DNA from: Crambe crambe
Taxonomy: Eukaryota > Porifera > Demospongiae > Poecilosclerida > Crambeidae
Direction: 5' to 3'
Length of the DNA stretch: 64,000 nt
Assembly: GCA_963924555.1 (NCBI GenBank)
Contig: OZ004582.1
Location: 6,262,001 to 6,326,000, forward strand
The position numbers and the translations under genes are program-made. This document shows positions 33,401 through 44,683 of the stretch, piece after piece. Position 1 is the first letter of the stretch. Every line of letters starts with the position of its first letter. The notes beneath the pieces were generated by a model that had not been told where the DNA came from, made no database searches, and saw only the letters and a list, made by a program, of their open reading frames with translations.

Positions 33401-34543
33401 GCGTAAGTTGCAAACTCGGTATTGTAACTCTGCACTAGAAGTATTTGTAGATATCTAACATGCACCACTTTATAGCTGTTTTTTTCTACTTCCTGTTACA
33501 GGTTACTTCAAAAAATGAAAGCAGAAACTTACAGAACTGTGAGCAGAAAGGCAAAGCCCCTCAAGAGCCAATCATCGTCCACAGATATCTGATATCGTCC
33601 GGCAATACAACTGCCTATTACTTATTATCGACCAGTTTGTCTATTTTGTTTTATAACTCAAGTTTGGTACTGAACTGAGATTTATTTTGCTATCATCAGG
33701 TAGAGGACTTCAAAACAGTATTCTCTATAATTGTACAAAACGTTTTGCAAAGAATTATTTCAGAAGCCCAGACCTTTGTGCAAGAGGAAGCTATGGAATG
33801 CTAGCAGCGATGGAAGCAGATAGAAAGGGCTCTACTTCAATTAACAAAGCTGCTGTACTCTATGGAGTGCCACCTCTACTCTCAAAGACCGCCTAAGTGG
33901 AAGAGTCCAGCATGGGACCTAAGCCTGGCCCAAAACGATATCTAACTACCAAGGAAGAGAGTGCCCTAGCTGACCACCTTGTAGATGTTGCAAGGTAGGC
34001 TATGGCAAGAGTAGGAGGCAAGTTATGTCAATCGCAGAACAGGTACCGGCAAAGGAGAAGGATTTACTCTGCATATTGAGTGAAGGTGTTTCATCGAAAG
34101 ACAACCTATGAGGAAGATATGGGGTTGAGTGGGTCCAATGTTCCTGTCAGAGATGGCTGCACGAAGACTGCATGTTGGAAAACTCCACTGATTGTAATGG
34201 AAAAGAAACATTGTGTCCATTTTGCTAAATTGTCTATAGATTGTTTTGCAACTCTAGGTCTTCTGGTTTTTCTCCCACGGACCATAGCTCTGCAGAAAAA
34301 AAACTTCTAACCTTTGGCAACACTGTTTATAGCCAAAGCGCTAGATAGAGCGGCCTAGCAAGCCAGAAACTTACCAGCTTCGTCACAGCTTCTTTACAAA
34401 CAATTTGGCGGGTAGGGCACGGTCTCCGCCCACTTTTGTTGATTATTGTAATCTACTAGTGTCAATCTGTGTAATGTGTTAGTATTCTTGCTCAGTATAG
34501 CTGGTCGATATTAGGTACCGGTCGATAAAATGGCGAATTACGC
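33401..34543 (+). mobile_element. Internally deleted pogo-type element
   Basis: Ends 'gcgtaa' and 'ttacgc' flanked by TA on both sides. The N-terminal HTH_psq-like region is readable from about 33795 (MLAAMEADRKGSTSINKAAV, LYGVPP), then GPKRYLTTKEESALADHL. It is followed almost at once by the C-terminal zinc finger (EWVQCSCQRWLHEDC, then CPFC and stop, about 34127-34250). The whole DDE domain is missing, so this is a non-autonomous derivative. Confidence 0.7.
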
Positions 34544-34809
34544 TAGTGAGTGGGTGGGTGAACACCACATAACTTGCAGCAATGCAATTTCAATTTCACA
34601 CTTCAGTACTCTAATTAGTGGGTGGATGTAATAACCAACCTAGTCATGATAATTGCCAACAGCCATGCTGCTATCATCTTCAGGGCTGAACAAAAATCAA
34701 AAAATCAAAAATAAAGATAACCTGAGGGTGATGGTGTTATGGTAATCTAGATGCTTGTTTATTTAGGTGACTTTAGGCCTCTAACAGTTCTGAAAAGATA
34801 CTAGTAATA

Positions 34810-34925
34810 GATAAAGCATGTGCGCGAGGTTTCTGGTTGATTTAGTGCACCGTAGCCCGAGGGCCGCAGGCCCGAGGGATGGTGCACTAAATCAACCAGA
34901 AACCGAGTGCGCATGCTTTATCTAT
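34810..34925. repeat. 115-bp near-perfect palindrome
   Basis: Arms run 'agataaagcatg', 'tttctggttgatttagtgca' on the left and their reverse complement on the right (ending 'catgctttatct'), around a loop with two CCCGAGGG words. There is no coding sequence; it is a fold-back repeat. The loop word is shared with 8755-8822. Confidence 0.9.
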
Positions 34926-35029
34926 TTTAGATCCCATTGCGCATGCGCGTAGCTACTGTAGTCCATAGTTACAAACATCAGTACTGTTTGGTTTGCTATA
35001 GCTAGCTAATTGTTGTGTCTCCACTTCTT

Positions 35030-37046
35030 TCTTGAGTTGTGAAATGGCAGCAAGAATAGTCCACGTACCTGCTGATGCTCCTGTTATAGCTATCTATAAA
35101 TCGGGGATACTCCCCGAGCACGAAGGATACAAGTATTTTGTGCCTGCCCAGTCCGAAGATCAAAGAAGGCGGCCATTCTACACATTACACACCAGAAGTG
35201 GTGCATGCTGCTGCCAAACAAGGTGTAGTAATGCTCTGTCTCCCACCCCACACAACACACTGTATTCAACCTCTTGATGTCAGTTTTTTTTTTCACTTAA
35301 AGCACATTGGTCTACTGCATGTCATGGTTATATTATAGTGAATAATCCAGGTCGTGTTGTGACCAAGTTTCAATTTTCTACCAAAGCATAGTTTAAAGCC
35401 ATCAAACCAGAGACGTTTATTTCGGGATTTAGAAAAACTGGCATTTACCCATTGAGCCCCCTTGCTATTTCTGTTCCAGCTTCGGAATTTTTGTCCCTGG
35501 ATACATCTAGCAGTAGGAATGATTTGTCAACCATCAGTTTACCATCATTGGATGATATGTCAGAAACTTCTGATGATCCTCCGATTGTGCAACCCATATG
35601 TACATGTCTGAACAAATCAGATTGTTTAAAACTAGGTATGAAAATGGATTTGATGTTTTTATGGACACAGAATATCTTAATTGGCTCTGTTTGAATCATC
35701 CGGAAGATGACCAGCTTCTTCAAGGTGCAACATGTGAAGTTGATCCATCAGGTATATACAAGTCAAAATAACTCCTCTGTTGAAAAATTGGTATATTTTG
35801 AAGACGATGGTGGTGGTCCTGAGCATGTTCCTCAGAGTTCTGCAACCACTGTGTCAGAAAATCATCCATCAACTTCAAGAGTGCTGATATTCTCCACTCC
35901 AAAGTCGAAACAACCAAGTACAACTTCTTCTCCCTTCACACCAGCAAGTCATTCATCAACCTCTGCTGAAATACCCTCTACTCCTAACTCAAGACGACCA
36001 GGTACGGCTTCTGTTCTTCCCACCATTCCAACTCCCACTAGCTATGCTATCTTCTGCTATCACTGAATTTTTGACGACACCTGTTGGAAATGTCACCAAT
36101 AAGACAAAGAAGAAGAGGAAACGGCAGAAGAGTCCTCTGCTAGAGTATTGACTCAATCACTTGCAATGTTAAAGGAAAAGCAAAGACAGAAGAAAGAAGA
36201 GGAAGAGGAAAAAGAAAGGAGGAAGAATTAAGGAAGCAAAAGAGAGAAGCAGAGAAACTGGCCATACAGAAGAGAAAGGAAGAAAGAGAGTCCAAGAGGA
36301 AAGAAAGGGAAGCAGAGAAGATGAAGAAAGAGAAGATGAAGAAAGCAGAAGAAAGGGAAGCAGAAAAGGTTAAAGGCTGAGCGTAATTAAAAAGTAGCTC
36401 AGAAAGTGCAACAGCGAAAGGCACTAAGAAAAAACTTTAATGACATCCAGTTAGAGGATATCTCTTCCCACCAATGTGCTGTTTGTTTCGGTAGTTATGA
36501 TGACGATTTGGTGGATGGTGACCTCATCCAAAGTTGGATACAATCTACACACTTGTCTTGCTCAAAATGGATGCATGTTGATTGTTTGGATGCTGGTGAA
36601 GGAGGCATGATTTGCCCACTTTGTGACACATTATTTCTATAGTTTTAATAATACTTTATTTAATAAAAAAATGTTATAGCATCGATTTTTTAGGTAATTA
36701 TAATAAAGTGCAAGTTACTGGACTGTTGGTGTGAAAGTTAATGATGGCATTCAAATTTTGCGGTAATGGTCTCCAAAACTGTAGATGACTTTAGGGTAGA
36801 GGTCAACAATAGATATAGTGCAACGATATGGGAGGGCGACAATAGATGGAGTAGGACGAGAATAGATGGAGAGCATATCCTTCACATATCTAACGTTAAG
36901 AATGTGCAAGGAAGTTTAATTCTGAGTTAGGAAGGTAATGTTTATAATTATCCGTAAATATTTTTCTAAAAAAAAAAAAAAAGAATTGCTATAAAGTTAT
37001 AAATATTTCCTCCGTAAGTGTAGATACAAGGATCAATGACTTACGC
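35030..37046 (+). mobile_element. Pogo-type transposon remnant with DDE part and C-terminal zinc finger
   Basis: Decayed transposase on the plus strand: VVHAAAKQGVVMLCLPPHTT and QPLDVSFF (35194-35290, the region of the second catalytic Asp and its flank), then NNPGRVVTKFQFSTKA and ISGFRKTGIYPLSPLAIS (35345-35475). A Ser/Thr-rich linker and a Lys/Glu-rich block follow, then a zinc finger CAVCFGSYDDDL, WMHVDCLDAGEGGMICPLC (36476-36630) and stop. The right end 'gacttacgc' plus TA at 37047-37048 matches the TAGCGTAAG family. The left end was not found. Several frameshifts make it inactive. Confidence 0.7.
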
Positions 37047-37048
37047 TA

Positions 37049-39590
37049 CACGGGTAATTCTATACCTCGACGATATGTTGATCTTAGCACAACACAAGGA
37101 AGAAATAAGAATCCATCTAGCCTCAGCCCTGGAGCTGTTTGTCTCCTTGGGATTCATCATCAATATCAAGAGAAGCATCTTCACCCCCACACAGGAACTG
37201 GAGTTCCTAGGATTCAACCTAAATTCCCAACATTTCTCTACCAGGGCACAAATTGCATTCAATAAGGAAGGTAGCCAGGAGGGTGATGGAACAGAAGGAA
37301 GCACCAATCAGAGAGATAGCACGCCTACTGGGGCCAGCCCCATTGCATTCAGATAGTTGGAGAGGGGGAAAGTGAGAGCGCTCACATAGGCGAAGGAAAC
37401 AGGGGGGCACTGGGGGCACATGCCCCCCCCCCCCCACATTTTGTGGACTGGGGGCACAGGGGGCATGCATATTGCAACAAATGCATTTAAATAGTGTCTT
37501 TTTATTACACCTTCATAAGGATAAAACTGATAACATCAACTTAACGAAAGTAGCACATGAATTTATATTAGTTAATGAGAGAAGGAAAAAAAATTTTTGA
37601 TTATAATAATTTTCCCCAATCATCCCCCTAAAATACATACTCTTCTCACAGCAGCCTTTGGCTGCACGTTTGTTGTGCCCCCCCCCCCCCCCCCCCCCCC
37701 CCAGTCAAAGACATCTTCCTTCACCCATGGCTCAGTCAGGGCCAATCCTACGATCAAGTGATGCTCTTGGAGCCAAAGATGATCATGGAGTTATCGTGGT
37801 GGGTGACAATCCCAGCTCAACACAACGGAAGACCTCTACAGATATTGTCATGGGACTTGACTATCGAGTCCAATGCGTCGAAAACCGATTGAGCAGTTTA
37901 TCAAGGCAAAACCACAGGGGGTCCTTGGATAAGTCAGGAACAATCACTTCATATCAACCTTCTAGATTGATGGCAGCCTTCTTGGCACTCAAGTCCTTTG
38001 TAAAGAGAGAAAAAAGCTCTCAGTCCTCTTCCGACTGGACATTATCACGTTATCACGGCCATCGCATTCATCAACAAAATGGGTGGCACCCACTCCAGGC
38101 AATTATCAGAACTGGCAGTGGAGATATGGGATTGGTGCATAGAAAGGGAGATGATGATACATGCAGAACACCTTCCGGGAACAGAGAACATCCAAGCAGA
38201 CTGGCACTCACAACACCTCTCGGACTCCAGCGATTGGATGCTGCAACCAGAAAATAGAGGAGAGACTAGGCCCATTTTCAATCGACCTTTTTGCTTCTCG
38301 CACCAACCATCAACTACCAGTCTATTGCAGTTGGAAGCCGGACCCCATGGCATTTACAGTGGATGCTCTGTCAATCACTTGGAAGGATCGTCGATCATCC
38401 ATACATGTTCCCTCCATTCTCCCTAATTCCACAGTGCCTCAGGAAGATAGAGGAGGAGGAAGTCCAGGCAGTTCTAATGGCGCCAGTATGGCCCAATCCT
38501 CTGATGCATATGATTGCCTGATACAGGCCACGCGGCTAATGGATGTCCTTCGGTCACCATTGGATGAATCGATCCATCTGGACTTGTTAGGATGTCCTGA
38601 GTATGAGGAAGTAGAATTGGGAGTGTGATCAGGGTCCCGAGCAATTTGAGGGTACCACTTCTGGACTTTCTGACTGTGTTATCAACATCATCAGGAGCAC
38701 TTGGAGTGCTGCCTGGAAACTGTGGGTTGGCTGGTGTTCTCAACGGAACATTAATCCCCTTTCAGCTCCTCTGAGGGATATTCTAGAATTTTTATCTGAA
38801 CAATTCGATTCGGGAAAAAAGTACCGAACAATTAACTCTCTACGGTCTGCAATTTCGATGACTCACCAGGAACTGGATGGAGTGCGTATTGGGCAACACC
38901 CCCTAGTGATACGATTCCTAAAAGGTGTGTTTAATAGCTGACCCCCAGCTCCCAGATATACTGCCACCTGGGATGTGGATATTGTTTTAAACTATATTAT
39001 GAGAGGTCTTCCTAAGAATGAAGATCTCAGATTCCAAGCCTTATCTCATAAACCATGACATTAGCTAATGCAGACAAATGTTCAGATCTGGCAGCACTGG
39101 ACATAGGCCATTTCTATACTCAAATCAATGGTGTCAAATTTATTATACCTGATAGCTATGACTAAAACCAGGAGGACTGGACGACCAATTGAGGCTTTCT
39201 ATCCAGCCTTTGCAGAGGAACCCAGTTTATGTCCAGTCAAGACATTAAACATTTATAAGGCAAGATCCAAGCCCTTATGAGTGATCAAACCTGGTTCTAG
39301 AAACCCACTATTCATCTCTGTACAAAAACCACACAAACCAGTTAAAGCGGCGACAATTGGCCATTGGCTCAAAAAAGTCATGGTGTGGACACTAATGTCT
39401 TCTCTGCACACTCAACTAGAGGAGCGACCACATCAAAGGCCCACAAAGTAGGAGTTGCAACGGCAGATATTCTCCGGGCTGCAAATTGGACCAGTACATC
39501 TACATTTTGTTGATTCTATTGTAGACCAGTCCTACGAGGACAATTTGGTCAAGAAGTATTGAGACAACACCAAAATTGGTAAGCTTCCCA
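37049..39590 (+). mobile_element. DIRS-like retroelement remnant (RT, RNase H, tyrosine recombinase)
   Basis: The fragment starts inside a reverse transcriptase (ILYLDDMLILAQHKEEI with the Y-x-DD core, then LEFLGFNLNSQ, 37036-37260). After an A/C-rich interruption with a 25-nt C run (37678-37702) it continues with RNase H-type sequence: AFINKMGGTHSRQL, IHAEHLPGTENIQADWHSQH and LGPFSIDLFASRTNHQLP (38060-38310). It ends with tyrosine-recombinase sequence: RPIEAFYPAFAEEPSLCP, then FSAHSTRGATTSKAHKVGVA and DILRAANWTSTSTF (39180-39515). RT plus RNase H followed by a tyrosine recombinase is the hallmark of DIRS elements. Many stops show it is dead. The pogo element end lies at its 5' side. Confidence 0.7.
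37678..37702. repeat. Poly-C tract, 25 nt
   Basis: Uninterrupted C run inside the DIRS-like remnant; a 13-nt C run lies nearby at 37423-37435. Confidence 0.95.
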
Positions 39591-39919
39591 TATTGTAAAA
39601 TGACTTTACAGCAGTCTGGTAAATGTTTACATAGCTACAGCTACACGTCTACAGCTGCTAGGTAGCTATGAGACTAGCTGTATCTAGGCAACTCAATGAC
39701 ATCTGTAAAGTGATTTTGGCTATATATTAGCTAGCTGGCTAAATGGACAGTATCATCGATATTGATGTTGAGAAGCTGCCGGTGATATCACCTTCTTAAA
39801 TATAAGTAGCTGAGACTGTTAGCAGTAAGTTCTGCATTGAACTGAAAGATTTCTGTATTTGTGCAAATTGCGTTTTTGAGCGAATGGCGTAAAGAAAAAC
39901 TTTCACTGAGTGATAGTCG

Positions 39920-42070
39920 CTTGGATCGCTTCACCAAACCAACTATACTGACAGCGAAATGGCCGAAATTGTTAAAGGGAAGCGACCTGCCAACACCACA
40001 ACAGCTATTTCTTGGGCAATTAAGGTCTTTCAAGAATGGAGAAATGCAAGGAATAAGAGATGTCCAAGCAACCTCATTCCAGAAGGTTTATTAGAACAAA
40101 GTGATGTTAATGTTCCTGATCTAATTCATTGGCTTTCTCGTTTTGTCGTTGAAGCTAGGAATAAAGAAGGAAAGCCTTATACTCCTACTAGTTAGCATGG
40201 AATTTTATGTGGAATTCAAAGATATATGCTAGAAAAGAATCCTAACAATCCACATTTCATGGACAAAAAAAATCTTCTCTACAGAGATCTGCATGGAGCG
40301 ATGGGCAATACCTTTGCTAGTCTCCTTGAACAAGGTGTGGGGGCAGACATAAAGTATCTCTAATTATAACACAAGAAGAAGAAAATAAACTTTGGGAGTG
40401 TGGTATTTTGGGGACTAATTTCCCCCTAAAGCTTCAGTGTGCAGTATTTTACACAGTTGGTAAATTGTTTTGCATTAGAGGTGGACAAGAACAGAGATCT
40501 CTGTTTAAAGGGTAACTGACATGAAAAAATTATTTCTCAGTTTATTACATTTTTGGGTTGTTTTGTATGCCTACATTACTGGGAAGAAATATGAGAAGCA
40601 TTGGTGGAAGTCTCACTGAGAAAATAGCAGTAGAAGTTGGCCATTTCATTTATATCCTGTTTGGGGCGGGGCTTACTTGTGATGTCATAGAGGGAACTCA
40701 TTGTACAATCTCTATTGAAAATAATACAAATGTTGGAGTCTGTGTTTCACATAAGGTTTGATACTTCCATTCCAAAGTTTGCACTAACAAATGCTAGGGT
40801 ATGTTAAAGGCTGTAACAAAATTTAAAATCCATGCCTCTGATCAAAGGTGAGCTATCCTTCACTACATACAAGATGTAAAAACAGGCTTTCTGAGCTGAG
40901 GCCAATCTAAGTATGCTGTAGGTAGGGGCCTAAAAGTCTTAGATAGACTTACTGGAGTATGTGTGAGCTGTCTTAGATATGTGTGAGCTATACAGCACAA
41001 AGATGATGCCTAATGGCTAGGCTAGCTGGCTAGTCAGCTTGTATGCTTAGTTTGACAACCAGTAGGTATGATGCCTTGTGCTGTATAGCTCACACATGCT
41101 CCAGTAAGTCTATCTGAGAATTCTAGCCCCCTACCTACAGCATGATAAGCTGGTCATCAGCTCTGAGAGCTTGTTTCTACATTTTGAAGTGATTCTTTGG
41201 ATATCTCACCTTTGGTAATAGTCATGAACTTCAAATTTTGGTATAACTTTTAGCATACTCTAAGATTAACTTGTGCAAAGTTTGGAGGGAATACACTGAA
41301 CCATGTGTGAAATACAGACTCCAGCATTTGTATTATTTTCAATAGAGATTGTACAATGAGTTCCCTCTATGACATCACAAGTAAGCCCCGCCCCAAACAG
41401 GATGTAAATGAAATGGCCAACTTCTACTGCTATTTTCTCAGTGAAACTTCAACCAATGCTTGTCATATTTCTTCCCAGTAATGTAGGCATACTAAACAAC
41501 CCAAAAATGTAATAAACTGAGAAATAATTTTTTCATGTCAGTTACCCTTTAAAAGGGGGACAAACCCAGATATGTATATCGAAAATGGATCTAAGAATAA
41601 CTCTGGAGCTAAACTCAAAGTAATGAACAAGGTTATTCCTGTGTATGCTAACCCTTCAGTGGGAGAGATGCTTGGTATTTCTATTAGATCTGTACTTGTT
41701 CAAACTCCCCAAAGATGCTTTTGAAAAGGACATTTTTATCTTCGACCAAAACATGCATTACCCAAGGAAGCTGATTCTCCGTGGTATGAAGCTGCTCCTG
41801 TGGGGAAAGAAAAGTTATGAAACATGGTTCGGGATATGTGTGCTGCTGCTGGAATTGAGCCAAAGAGTAACCATTCTTTGAGAGCTACTGGAGCATCTCA
41901 AATGTTTGCACAGGGCATCGATCCTTGCAGGCATTGTGACTGTATTAGCAACCCTCAAATGAAGAGCATCAGGCAGTTTCTAACATTTTGACATCAGGTG
42001 ATAAGCGAGATGAAATAGAGAATACCTTTCCCACTCATATTTCTGCAAGTGTGTCTAAAAAGTGCCTGTA
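39920..42070 (+). mobile_element. Crypton-like tyrosine recombinase element, interrupted
   Basis: The coding remnant begins near 39959 (AEIVKGKRPANTTTAISWAI, VFQEWRNARNKR, then LIHWLSRFVVEARNKEGKPY). It continues in shifted frames with IITQEEENKLWECGILGTNF and LKLQCAVFYTVGKLFCIRGG (40358-40500). The fold-back 40509-41548 interrupts it at 'tgtttaaa'. Coding resumes exactly after it (GTNPDMYIENGSKNNSGAKL from about 41557) and ends with a recombinase box KSNHSLRATGASQMFAQGID (about 41860-41925). The KDG-x-PY and NHSLRATGA motifs are those of Crypton/DUF3504-type proteins. In-frame stops at 40193 and elsewhere mark it as inactive. Confidence 0.72.
40509..41548. mobile_element. 1040-bp fold-back element with TTAA target duplication
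   Basis: TTAA at 40505-40508 and 41549-41552 flanks ends 'agggtaactgacatg' and 'catgtcagttaccct'. The inverted arms are nearly continuous for about 500 bp each: 'gatgtcatagagggaactca', 'ggtgagctatcc', 'gctgtaggtagggg', 'agacttactggagtatgtgt' and 'agctatacagcac' all recur in reverse. There is no ORF of note. The TTAA duplication indicates piggyBac-type mobilisation (family knowledge). Confidence 0.93.
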
Positions 42071-42462
42071 GGCAGCAATTACCTGGACTATATCAATTGT
42101 ACCACAAATATTCAGAACTTTGTAGTGAATATCAACCAGAACCCAACCACAGCAGTGGAAAAGGAACTTGTTACTGATATACAATTTTAATGTTTTTCTT
42201 GTTTCTTTTTTAAAAATATTTCTCAACACTTGGGCACCATCAATAAATTTCCAGGGCTTGATATAAAACTGTCTAGACAGGCAGGCCTAATACATTCCAG
42301 GTAGATGTACTATAAAATTCAATTGGACATGTCATAATACAGTCTATTTCACCACCTTTGCAACGGGCGACTAAGCGGTCTCTAAACCACAGTTTACACA
42401 ATGACATTTCTCTGCTATTGTGTCTTTGACCACGTGCTGAAGGTGTGCATTAATAAAGCTTG

Positions 42463-43533
42463 ATGGATAGACAAAAAACTAGTGAAGAAGTCAGTGGATA
42501 CCCAGGTACCTTTAACTATCAGTGGGGTTATTATCAACCTCAGGTATCCTATCAACCTCAAGTATCCATCTCCTCTTGCCCTGTTGCTCATGGCTATGCT
42601 CAGAGTCCAGATCAGGTGGGTGTGCTATATAGCTATTTACTTTACTGTCACATGCCTTTTCTAGCTATAGGCTACAGCTAGCACCTAGCAGGCCAATAGT
42701 AACTAGCTGGCTATAGTGGAATGGATATTTTTTCTTGTCAAAACTATCAGGTTGGGCCCTCAGAAGCTAAGAAGTACAAGTATTTGGTGCGATTTGTTAA
42801 TCCTGATCAGAAAAGTCAATATGTCACCAAAATTTGGCACAATGAGCATAGCAAGTTTAAGTCCATCAGCCATCTGAAACAAAGCTTGTGTGAGAGTTTT
42901 GAGGATAAGCTAAATGGATCTGAAAATTTTGTGTGTGGCTATTTGGATAAAGCTTCAAAGCGATGGATAGAAGATGATCAAGATCTTGAAGCCATGTATC
43001 AATTATTCAAGAATCGTGATTGTGATGTGACACTCTGGTGTATAGCTGAAAAACGTGGTAAAAAGCGAAAAATTGAGGAATCAGAAGAGGCAGCACCAAC
43101 CAAACGTGCATCAAAGGAAGATCAAGTGGATGCAATGGCAATGGAACTACGTGAGAAGCATGGTGAAAAGTACGATTTTAGACAGCTACAGCTCTGGGCT
43201 CGTATGAAACTCAATGGTCAACATACTAGCTTGGAACACCCTCCCTGTATTCCATTCTTTAGTGGAGCTAATGTTAAGCCTGCTAAGAGGGAATCTTTGA
43301 GTGATGCTCTAACTAGTGCAGCTACTGCTGTAGTAGGTATTTTAAAAGGAAAGTCTGATAATTTACCCACAGAAGGTACTATGTCTCCAGGGAAACGTGC
43401 TCAAGTTTCAGGCCAATACCTGGAGCAATTGGAAAAACTTCTAAAATTGCAGGAGTCAGGTGCGCTAACTGCTTCCGAGTTTGAGGAACAGAAAGAAATA
43501 ACACTTGCCAACCTCAAACAACTCAATGCGTAA
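42463..43533 (+). CDS. Transposon accessory protein, ubiquitin/PB1-like plus SHOCT-like, 311 aa
   Basis: Two exons, 42463-42615 and 42751-43533, join in phase 0 across a 135-bp intron (donor CAG|gtgggt, acceptor aactatcag). Residues 1-51 are Tyr/Gln-rich (NYQWGYYQPQ). Residues about 57-150 look like a small alpha/beta domain of the ubiquitin/PB1 kind: YLVRFVNPDQ, then GYLDKASKRWIEDDQDLEAM and DVTLWC. A basic stretch KRGKKRKIEE and PTKR (about 152-170) is a likely nuclear signal. A conserved-looking block KYDFRQLQLWARMKLNGQHT follows (about 191-211). The last 40 residues, LEQLEKLLKLQESGALTASE with FEEQKEITL, match the SHOCT pattern (short amphipathic helices with G-x-(I/L)-T-x-x-E-F). The gene lies inside the transposon TIRs, so a role in transposition, targeting or silencing escape is inferred only. 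Confidence 0.7.
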
Positions 43534-43662
43534 CTCAAAGAACTCGTGTAATAATTCAAACTCCTGTGTAATAATTCAATGTGTAAGTCAACATTCAAAC
43601 CATTATTTTATTATGCATACTGATTCCATCATTGTACTGAGCTTGCTAGTATACTCAAACTA

Positions 43663-43835
43663 TTATGTGTATCCACTGTGTTCCATCCAATTTTGGCAGT
43701 CATTTGCTGTGATCATTGCAAATGATGCTTCTATTATGTAATCAATTTCCGAATCATTGGCTATTTGAACCAATGAGTCATTTGCTCTTAATAAACTTTT
43801 GACTTTTGAAAAACATTCCTCTATGGGATTCAAAT

Positions 43836-43873
<38 letters not shown>

Positions 43874-44683
43874 ATAAGGTGGCAGGTAGATCAATAGTGC
43901 TCCAGTTGATTCTATGAGAGATTCAACTTCCGGTACGTGGTGAATACTGGCGTTGTCTAGAATAACAACACTATTTCTATTGATCCCATTGAATGGAAGT
44001 AGTAGAGGCAGAAGTTTACGTTCTACAAACTCATAAAATAAGTCCCCATCTACACTTTGCTTAGTGATTGAAATGTCTAAGATCCCATCGATACCCATGG
44101 CACTTATTACTGAATGCCTCTTCCCTCTCACAAGCACTTTCTCAGTGATTGCTTGCTCCCCTTTCAAAGCATACCCATACTTACGTAAAGATGACCTCTT
44201 GTCAGTACCTGTTTCATCTACAAATATGAGCATTTCTGGTTCGTACACAGTCATTTCAGTCTTAAACTTTGTTCGTAGCTCATCACTTCTCTGCTGTGCT
44301 CTAAATGCTAGTTTCTTGTGTGAGAAATTGTTTTTATGTAAAAGTTTACATATATTGGCAGTGCTTATGTCTGTGCCAGTCAACTGCTGGAGATGGTGCT
44401 TTAATTCATGCAAATAGATAGCAGGGTTCTCCACTACAGCTGTCAGTATAACAGCTTCATCACGTGGAGTTAGCTTCTTCTGTGGCTTTTCCCTGTAGCC
44501 TTGAATACTGCACACTGTCCCTGTTTCTTCAAAGAGATTTACAACTCTGTACACAGTAGATTTATCAACATTAAGATGCCTAGCTATTTCAGGGTAGGGC
44601 AGTCTTAGGAGACATCTCTGATAGACCATTCTCCACCTTAAATCACTAGAGTAAGCCTTTGATCTTTCAGATTGCATAGACAT
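43663..44683 (-). pseudogene. IS630/Tc1-type DD34E transposase, out of frame at a poly-C run
   Basis: The start is at 44683, just inside the right TIR. Residues 14-60 form a helix-turn-helix (PYPEIARHLNVDKSTVYRVV). The DDE domain shows D156 in FVDETGTD and D243 in VVILDNASIHH. The third motif begins IYLPPYSP and is then split by the poly-C run (43837-43872 as G on plus). After the run the expected continuation DLNPIEECFSKVKSLL is present, but in another frame, and runs to a stop at 43663-43665. The spacing from D243 to the Glu would be 34 residues, as in Tc1 and IS630. The run has 36 nt; a length of 2 plus a multiple of 3 would keep frame, so the copy is out by one base. A sequencing error in the homopolymer is a real alternative. 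Confidence 0.85.
43837..43872. repeat. Poly-G tract, 36 nt, inside transposase gene
   Basis: Uninterrupted G run on plus (poly-C in the coding sense) between the codons for Tyr-Ser-Pro and Asp-Leu-Asn of the catalytic motif. Confidence 0.97.
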
